Source: an uncultured Eubacteriales bacterium
GTDB taxonomy: Bacteria > Bacillota > Clostridia > Christensenellales > CAG-917
Length of the DNA stretch: 7,621 bases
Direction of reading: 5' to 3'
NCBI GenBank assembly: GCA_900551145.1
Contig: URUQ01000061.1
Location: 1-7,621, forward strand
This document shows positions 1-4,138 of the stretch, piece by piece (the first letter of the stretch is position 1; every line of letters begins with the position of its first letter). A program made the position numbers and the translations under genes. A model generated the notes under the pieces. It ran no database searches. It saw nothing but the letters and a program-made list of their open reading frames with translations, and was not told where the DNA came from.

Positions 1-2258
1 ACATAGACGAACTTGGCAAATACACCTTTGAACATTTCGATCTCGCGTCAACCGAGGGTATGAGCGGAAAATTCAATCAATACGTCGCAAAAGACTCGGT
101 CGAAGCGGGCAACGGAATTTTCGGCGGTTTTGCAGAAGACCCCGATTACGATATGTATTGGAAGCGTATCGAAGTGTATTTGCAAGGTGAAAATATCTGC
201 AAACTCGTTGCAATCGCGCAATGCGATTATCTCAATGTAGAAGGAGAGCTCGAATCGTGCGATTATAAGTATGAGGTGACTTTCTCCGATTTCGGACAAG
301 TAAACTTCGATTTGGGCGACCTCACAATCAAGACCGACACGAGCGGCGGAGACACCCCGATTGAGTCCAAGACGTATACGATCGTTTTCACTGACCAATA
401 TTTGGGTGCAAATAGCACCGATATAGTGTTTGAAACGACATCCGTTGCAAATTCTTTCAACAACGATCGTGGTATTCAATATATGCAAGCGGGCGGAACA
501 ACCGAGCTCATTAGTAAAGGTTCGTTGACCAACGTTTCGTCGATATCTCTTGTGCTTTATTCCAATGCAGACAATGGTATGGGCGTTGAAGTATTGGTTG
601 GTTCTACAAATATGCTTTGCAACGGTACGAAAACGGGTACTGTTACTAAACCAAGCGATTATACTCAACTTACTACTCTCACTTTCAGCACTTCCGATGC
701 GCTCGACGGTAAGTTGACTATCAAGCTTATTCCAACGGGTGAGAAAAAGTCAATGTACATCAAGTCCGTTGAGGTTGTATGCGGAGGAACTACGGGTGGC
801 GGCGGAACGACGCCCACTCCCACCGAGGTTATGCCCGCGCAAAACTTCAACGCTGCAACTCTTGACAAAAGCACTTTGAGAGAAAAACTCATCGAGTATT
901 ACGGCAAGAACGATCTCCTCCCGCTCGAATCAAAAGGCGCATATCATTGTCTTGTCGTACCCGTGCAATTCAGCAATTACGCAGTCACAAACACGCAACT
1001 CGACAACTTGAACAAGGCGTTCAACGGCTCGACGACCGATACGGGTTGGCAAAGCGTCAAGACATACTATCAAACTTCGTCGTATGGCAATCTCGATATG
1101 ACGTTTGATATCCAAAGCGTTTACACGGCAAAAAACGATTCTTCGTATTATGAAACAACGACTAAATCCGTAACTTGCGAAGGAGAAAAAGTTTCCCTTG
1201 CCGGTGACGCAATCATTCTTGAAGAAGTTATGGCGTGGATTACACCGCAAATTGATCTTTCCGTTTACGACCACGACAACAACGGCATATTGGACGCAAT
1301 TTGGATCATCTATACCGCGCCCGTAGTGTACGACTCTTCCGACGCTGCTTCTTCGTCTTCAGACGATGAAAGCATCTATTGGGCATACGTCACTTCCTAC
1401 GCAAAGGACGATAGCGACAACACGAAGTACGACAATCTCGACCTCGGTTATTACCTCTTTGCGGGATTTGACTTTATGAACGAGTATACGGGCAACGCCA
1501 ACGATCCTTACAACGATACGACGGGACAATACGTCAATGCGACTATAAGCGGTCTCAAAATCAATGCTTCGACCTATATTCACGAGACGGGACACTTGCT
1601 CGGACTTGACGACTATTATGATTATTACCAAAACCAAGGCAGTGACAACGGCTTGGGCGGTGCGGATATGATGGACTACACCGTCGGTGACCACAACGCA
1701 TACTCCAAGATGATGCTTGGTTGGGTCAATCCCACCGTGGTGACTACTACGCAAACCGTCACACTCAATCCGTTTGAGTCGAGCGGAAGTTGCATTATGG
1801 TGCTTTTGGATTACAACGGATCGTATTTCAGTGAGTATTTACTCATCGATTTGTACACCAATACCGGTCTCAATATGGCTCACGCAAATCAAGCAAACAG
1901 CTATTTGTATTACGATTACGACACCGAAAAGGGCGCATCGTACGGCGTGAGAATTTATCACGTCTCTTCCAAAATCGCGGAAAACCCGTATACGGACGAG
2001 TATGGTTCGTTTACCGAATGTAACAACTCTGTGACGGAATTTCCGCTTATCAAGCTCGTTCAAGCGGACGGTGAGAAAGATTTCTCTGCCGACGAGTACG
2101 GACTTTGCAGTGCGGACGATTTGTGGAAAGCAGGACAAAAACTCAGCACCGTATTCCCGAACTATGCGAGAAACGACAACAAGAAAGTCAATTTCGATAT
2201 CGAGATCGTCAGCGTAAGCGCAACGAGCGCAACCGTAACTATTACGTTTGCGGCATAA
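1..2258 (+). CDS. Secreted M6-family zinc metalloprotease (immune inhibitor A-like), 5' end outside window
   Basis: The reading frame is open from the first full codon at base 3 to the TAA at 2256-2258, giving about 751 residues with no start in the window. An ATG at 60-62 has no ribosome binding site and the frame is coding before it, so it is internal. The zinc site HETGH is at 1581-1595, followed by LLGLDDYYDYY, and a GADMMDY segment plus KMMLGW lies just after; together these are typical of peptidase family M6. An Asp-rich loop DHDNNGILD (1269-1295) matches the calcium-loop-like element that precedes the M6 active site. The SEYLLIDL and LIKLVQADG segments near the C terminus also fit M6. 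Upstream are an unrecognised N-terminal domain (about 3-340), a beta-rich, possibly carbohydrate-binding domain (about 370-783) and a Gly/Thr/Pro linker (784-830). No sortase motif or C-terminal membrane anchor is visible. Export is inferred, because the signal peptide would lie upstream. The family degrades extracellular proteins. Confidence 0.88.
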   Translation, partial: IDELGKYTFEHFDLASTEGMSGKFNQYVAKDSVEAGNGIFGGFAEDPDYDMYWKRIEVYLQGENICKLVAIAQCDYLNVEGELESCDYKYEVTFSDFGQVNFDLGDLTIKTDTSGGDTPIESKTYTIVFTDQYLGANSTDIVFETTSVANSFNNDRGIQYMQAGGTTELISKGSLTNVSSISLVLYSNADNGMGVEVLVGSTNMLCNGTKTGTVTKPSDYTQLTTLTFSTSDALDGKLTIKLIPTGEKKSMYIKSVEVVCGGTTGGGGTTPTPTEVMPAQNFNAATLDKSTLREKLIEYYGKNDLLPLESKGAYHCLVVPVQFSNYAVTNTQLDNLNKAFNGSTTDTGWQSVKTYYQTSSYGNLDMTFDIQSVYTAKNDSSYYETTTKSVTCEGEKVSLAGDAIILEEVMAWITPQIDLSVYDHDNNGILDAIWIIYTAPVVYDSSDAASSSSDDESIYWAYVTSYAKDDSDNTKYDNLDLGYYLFAGFDFMNEYTGNANDPYNDTTGQYVNATISGLKINASTYIHETGHLLGLDDYYDYYQNQGSDNGLGGADMMDYTVGDHNAYSKMMLGWVNPTVVTTTQTVTLNPFESSGSCIMVLLDYNGSYFSEYLLIDLYTNTGLNMAHANQANSYLYYDYDTEKGASYGVRIYHVSSKIAENPYTDEYGSFTECNNSVTEFPLIKLVQADGEKDFSADEYGLCSADDLWKAGQKLSTVFPNYARNDNKKVNFDIEIVSVSATSATVTITFAA

Positions 2259-2278
2259 TTTACACGCAATATAGATAG

Positions 2279-2308
2279 GCGAGGGTGCAATAAGCACTCT
2301 CGCTTTTT
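2279..2308 (+). terminator. Intrinsic terminator after the M6 protease gene
   Basis: The left arm GCGAGGGTGC (2279-2288) pairs with GCACTCTCGC (2294-2303) over 10 bp with a single G-U pair. The loop is AATAA and five T follow at 2304-2308. It lies 20 bases past the protease stop codon and separates this gene from the next one. Confidence 0.9.
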
Positions 2309-2359
2309 CTATTGTGCATATATGCATATGAGAACACTTAGATTTACAAGTGCGCAATC

Positions 2360-2371
2360 GTACATTTGTAC
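2360..2371. promoter_or_regulatory. Candidate operator, TACA-TT-TGTA palindrome
   Basis: GTACATTTGTAC is a dyad with 5-bp arms around TT. Its core has the TACA-N2-TGTA form known for CopY and BlaI/MecI-type repressors. It sits 18 bp upstream of the predicted -35 box of the GDPD gene. No such regulator is encoded in the window, and a 12-bp dyad can arise by chance in AT-rich sequence, so this is only a candidate. Confidence 0.3.
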
Positions 2372-2389
2372 AAAAATTGGACAGTGGTG

Positions 2390-2418
2390 TTTACTATCTC
2401 AAAAATATGTGTTATAAT
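2390..2418 (+). promoter_or_regulatory. Promoter of the GDPD gene (sigma-A type, extended -10)
   Basis: TTTACT at 2390-2395, a 17-bp spacer, and a perfect TATAAT at 2413-2418 preceded by TG at 2410-2411. The predicted transcription start is near 2425, giving a leader of about 20 bases that carries the ribosome binding site. It lies downstream of the protease terminator, so the GDPD gene is probably transcribed on its own. Confidence 0.75.
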
Positions 2419-2435
2419 TGCAATATTAAATTGAT

Positions 2436-2441
2436 AAGGTG
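2436..2441 (+). promoter_or_regulatory. Ribosome binding site of the GDPD gene
   Basis: AAGGTG ends four bases before the ATG at 2446-2448, which supports this start. No other in-frame start has a purine-rich site in a better position. Confidence 0.7.
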
Positions 2442-2445
2442 AAAA

Positions 2446-3564
2446 ATGAAAATTCAACGCAACGTATTTTCAAGACGAGATGTAAACGGCGTCGACGTAT
2501 TGTTGACGGATGCACCCGAAGTCAAAGTAGCAATCAAAAAGCACAAAAAAACCGTGAAAAACTCGGTTGTTTGGTCTATCGTAGGCACACTTTTGTTCGT
2601 GCTTATTCTCAACGTGATTATCCTTCCGCTTACGGGCGGTTGCGCGCGTGTCGAGCATATTGAAAAATACACGGGCAACAACAAGTATATCACGTTCAGC
2701 TCGGAATACGGACTTTTGCTTTCCGCACATAGAGCGGGCGGTGTGCTCGAGCCGGAAGAGACTATGGCAGCGTTTAAGCAATGCATGGAGCAAGCGAAGA
2801 ACGAAAACTACAAGGTCGACATTCTCGAATTTGACTTGCACCTCACCAAAGACGACGTTCTCGTCCTTATGCACGACCACGAAATCGACCGTACTTCCAA
2901 CGGCACGGGCAAGATTTGCGATATGACGCTTGCGGAACTCAAAACGTACAACTTCGGCTACAACTTCAAGACTACGGACGGAGTTTACAAGTATCGCGAC
3001 AAAGTCGGTGACGATCTCAAAGACGTGCGCATCGCAACGCTGGAAGAGGTCTTGACCTACGTCGAAAATGACGCCTGCGAAGGCAAAAAAACTATGCAAT
3101 ACGTCATCGAAATTAAGGACGGCGGAGAAGTCGGCAAGCGCGCTATGAACAAACTATATCGCATGATGGACAAGTTTGACATCATCGACCGCACCGTGTT
3201 CGGCACTTTCCAAGGTGAAATCAGCAAGTACGTCGATGAGTGCAACGCCAACGGTGCGTTTGAAAAAGAAGTTGTGCGCTCGGCGGGTATCGCTGAGGTT
3301 CTTGACTTCTACTACGCCTTCCTCTATGGCAACACCAACGCAAAGTTCAACTTCAAGGTTCTCCAAATTCCGATGGGATTCAACGGTTTCTTTGACCTTT
3401 CCACCAAGGAATTTATCGACTTCGCTCACTCTCTCGACATAGCCGTCCAATACTGGACCATCAACGATCCCGACGACGTTGCCAAGTTGCAAGCGAACGG
3501 GGCAGATTGTATTATGACGGATGATCCCAAGATGGCATCAATCGCCCTAAAACGCACTATTTAG
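2446..3564 (+). CDS. Membrane-anchored glycerophosphodiester phosphodiesterase family protein
   Basis: This is a 372-residue GDPD-family phosphodiesterase. The family hydrolyses glycerophosphodiesters to sn-glycerol 3-phosphate and an alcohol, using an acid-base His pair and a divalent metal on a TIM barrel. Residues 1-40 are basic and hydrophilic, and 41-62 form one hydrophobic membrane segment (WSIVGTLLFVLILNVIILPL). The catalytic domain starts at about 90 with AHRAGG (His95, Arg96) and EPEET at 102-106, followed by EFDLHLTKDDVLVLMHDHE with the metal pair Glu128/Asp130 and second catalytic His143, then RTSNGTG (149-155). The C terminus carries VQYWTINDPDD and DCIMTDDP, the usual last strands of the barrel. 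The positive-inside rule places the catalytic domain outside the membrane. The first motif reads PEET where PENT is more common. A Cys at 66 after LTGG is a poor lipobox. The last codons and the stop lie inside one arm of a large inverted repeat (3536-3716). The true substrate is unknown. Confidence 0.88.
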   Translation: MKIQRNVFSRRDVNGVDVLLTDAPEVKVAIKKHKKTVKNSVVWSIVGTLLFVLILNVIILPLTGGCARVEHIEKYTGNNKYITFSSEYGLLLSAHRAGGVLEPEETMAAFKQCMEQAKNENYKVDILEFDLHLTKDDVLVLMHDHEIDRTSNGTGKICDMTLAELKTYNFGYNFKTTDGVYKYRDKVGDDLKDVRIATLEEVLTYVENDACEGKKTMQYVIEIKDGGEVGKRAMNKLYRMMDKFDIIDRTVFGTFQGEISKYVDECNANGAFEKEVVRSAGIAEVLDFYYAFLYGNTNAKFNFKVLQIPMGFNGFFDLSTKEFIDFAHSLDIAVQYWTINDPDDVAKLQANGADCIMTDDPKMASIALKRTI

Positions 3565-3716
3565 CGAATAGCATTGGCAAAGCCCCTTGCCTGCCAACTC
3601 ATTTACGCTCAGTAAATTAGGGTTGTCATGCAAGGGGCTTTTGACGCGATTGACTTCGTAGCAATCGCTATTAAACGCGCTCTTCATCTAAATATTGCGT
3701 TTTAGGACGATTGATG
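3536..3716. repeat. 181-bp nested inverted repeat overlapping the end of the GDPD gene
   Basis: The outer arms 3536-3564 and 3688-3716 are inverted copies matching at 27 of 29 positions; the mismatches are at 3545 and 3557. The left arm encodes the last codons of the GDPD gene, including its TAG stop. Inside, AAAGCCCCTTGC (3579-3590) and GCAAGGGGCTTT (3630-3641) form a perfect 12-bp inverted repeat, and ATTTAC/GTAAAT (3601-3606 and 3612-3617) forms a central stem. The right half has an extra hairpin (GCGATTG 3646-3652 with CAATCGC 3662-3668). No target-site duplication is evident. It could be a small non-autonomous element or an inverted duplication of the gene end. Confidence 0.75.
3579..3642 (+). 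terminator. Probable terminator hairpin after the GDPD gene
   Basis: A perfect 12-bp stem, AAAGCCCCTTGC with GCAAGGGGCTTT, encloses 39 bases that contain a second short stem. It is followed by TTGA, so the 3' T run is only about four bases (3639-3642). It lies 14 bases past the stop codon. The strong GC-rich stem favours a terminator, but the long loop and short T run make it less canonical, and transcription may continue to the terminator at 4030-4058. Confidence 0.55.
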
Positions 3717-3722
3717 TATAAT
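3695..3722 (+). promoter_or_regulatory. Weak candidate promoter inside the intergenic region
   Basis: TTGCGT (3695-3700), a 16-bp spacer and a perfect TATAAT (3717-3722). The 16-bp palindrome at 3724-3739 would cover the predicted start point. No gene follows on this strand before the terminator at 4030-4058, so any product would be a roughly 330-base untranslated RNA. The -35 box is poor and AT-rich TATAAT matches occur by chance. Confidence 0.25.
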
Positions 3723-3723
3723 A

Positions 3724-3739
3724 TATGGAATATTCCATA
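3724..3739. repeat. 16-bp perfect palindrome, copy 1
   Basis: TATGGAATATTCCATA equals its own reverse complement. A second copy differing at two positions lies at 3880-3895. The paired occurrence suggests either operator-like binding sites or boundaries of a repeat unit. Confidence 0.7.
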
Positions 3740-3832
3740 ACTGAGCCGACGTCGCAATATCACTTTTTGCGTAAGCACGATATCACTGTTTCGAGGGTGG
3801 GACACCCACACCCGATTTACATTTCCCCTTAT

Positions 3833-3867
3833 GTCATTCCGAGGGAACAAAGTGACCGTGGGAATCC
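3833..3867. repeat. Interspersed-palindrome-like segment (GTCATTCC ... GGAATCC)
   Basis: GTCATTCCGAGG opens the segment and GTGGGAATCC closes it, with ATTCC (3836-3840) able to pair with GGAAT (3861-3865) and GTCA (3833-3836) with TGAC (3853-3856). From memory, degenerate elements with a GTCATTC...GAATCC frame are widely dispersed in many bacterial genomes. Only one copy is in this window, so membership in a repeat family is inferred. Confidence 0.4.
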
Positions 3868-3879
3868 AGCGTAGCGAAA

Positions 3880-3895
3880 TATGGAATGTTCCATT
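3880..3895. repeat. 16-bp near-palindrome, copy 2
   Basis: TATGGAATGTTCCATT matches the palindrome at 3724-3739 at 14 of 16 positions and keeps the ATGGAA...TTCCAT arms. The centres are 156 bp apart and the GTCATTCC-type segment lies between them. Confidence 0.65.
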
Positions 3896-4029
3896 AGCGC
3901 ACGCAGTACGCATAACGACGCTCGTAGACAGGCGGAGCCGTAGAATATAACTTCACGAAGAGTTGTTGTGAGCATCCATTATCCGCCTGAGCAACCGCCG
4001 AGCCGCCTCAAGGTTGCGAGCCAATACGC

Positions 4030-4058
4030 AAAAAAGCAAGGCTCTGCTTGCTTTTTTT
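4030..4058. terminator. Bidirectional intrinsic terminator between converging genes
   Basis: AAAAAAGCAAG (4030-4040) pairs perfectly with CTTGCTTTTTT (4047-4057) around a 6-base loop, and the T run extends to 4058. The A run on one side and the T run on the other make it work in both directions: for GH3 transcripts on the minus strand (about 80 bases past the stop) and for any plus-strand transcript arriving from the GDPD side. Confidence 0.85.
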
Positions 4059-4067
4059 GTAGGACGT

Positions 4068-4133
4068 TTGCGCCTAAATATGTGTCAAGTTATCTCTGTG
4101 AGATAACTGACACGTGTTTAGCATTCGGCGCAA
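4068..4133 (+). repeat. Long imperfect hairpin just past the GH3 gene
   Basis: AGTTATCTC (4088-4096) and GAGATAACT (4100-4108) close a TGT loop. The stem continues as GTGTCA with TGACAC (one bulged A), then TAAATAT (4075-4081) with GTGTTTA (4114-4120), which needs two U-G pairs on the plus strand, and ends with TTGCGCC (4068-4074) and GGCGCAA (4127-4133) across a 6-base bulge. The wobble pairs would be A-C mismatches on the minus strand, so the fold is better as plus-strand RNA. A T-rich stretch follows on the plus strand (4141-4150), although it is also the Lys-rich tail of the GH3 gene. Confidence 0.6.
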
Positions 4134-4138
4134 TTATA

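Larger units (their letters stand above)
3565..4138. other. Convergent intergenic region rich in palindromes, no credible gene
   Basis: These 574 bases lie between the converging ends of the GDPD and GH3 genes. No frame gives a recognisable protein or a start with a ribosome binding site. In order they hold the inner part of the 181-bp nested repeat, two 16-bp palindromes, two ATATCACT-containing short direct repeats (3755-3771 and 3778-3794), a GGGTG/CACCC hairpin (3795-3807), a GTCATTCC-type repeat-like segment (3833-3867), a GCAACC/GGTTGC hairpin (3991-4017), a bidirectional terminator and a long hairpin. The composition suggests accumulated interspersed repeats, possibly with a small untranslated transcript. 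Confidence 0.6.

Noticed and set aside
2315..2326. 12-bp palindrome TGCATATATGCA downstream of the protease terminator
   Set aside because: It is an AT-alternating sequence of low complexity with no second copy and no clear position relative to a promoter.
2629..2643. Lipoprotein signal (LTGGC) in the GDPD
   Set aside because: The residue pattern before Cys66 is Thr-Gly-Gly, not the usual Leu-Ala/Ser-Gly/Ala, and the 40-residue hydrophilic tail before the hydrophobic segment is unlike a lipoprotein signal peptide.
3755..3794. Two similar ATATCACT-containing units 23 bases apart as a possible CRISPR-like or tandem array
   Set aside because: There are only two imperfect units with no spacer regularity and no cas genes; they are better described as short degenerate direct repeats.
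3671..3913. Minus-strand open frame of 80 codons in the intergenic region
   Set aside because: It reads across the palindromes and the repeat-like segment, with no ribosome binding site and a composition dictated by the repeats.
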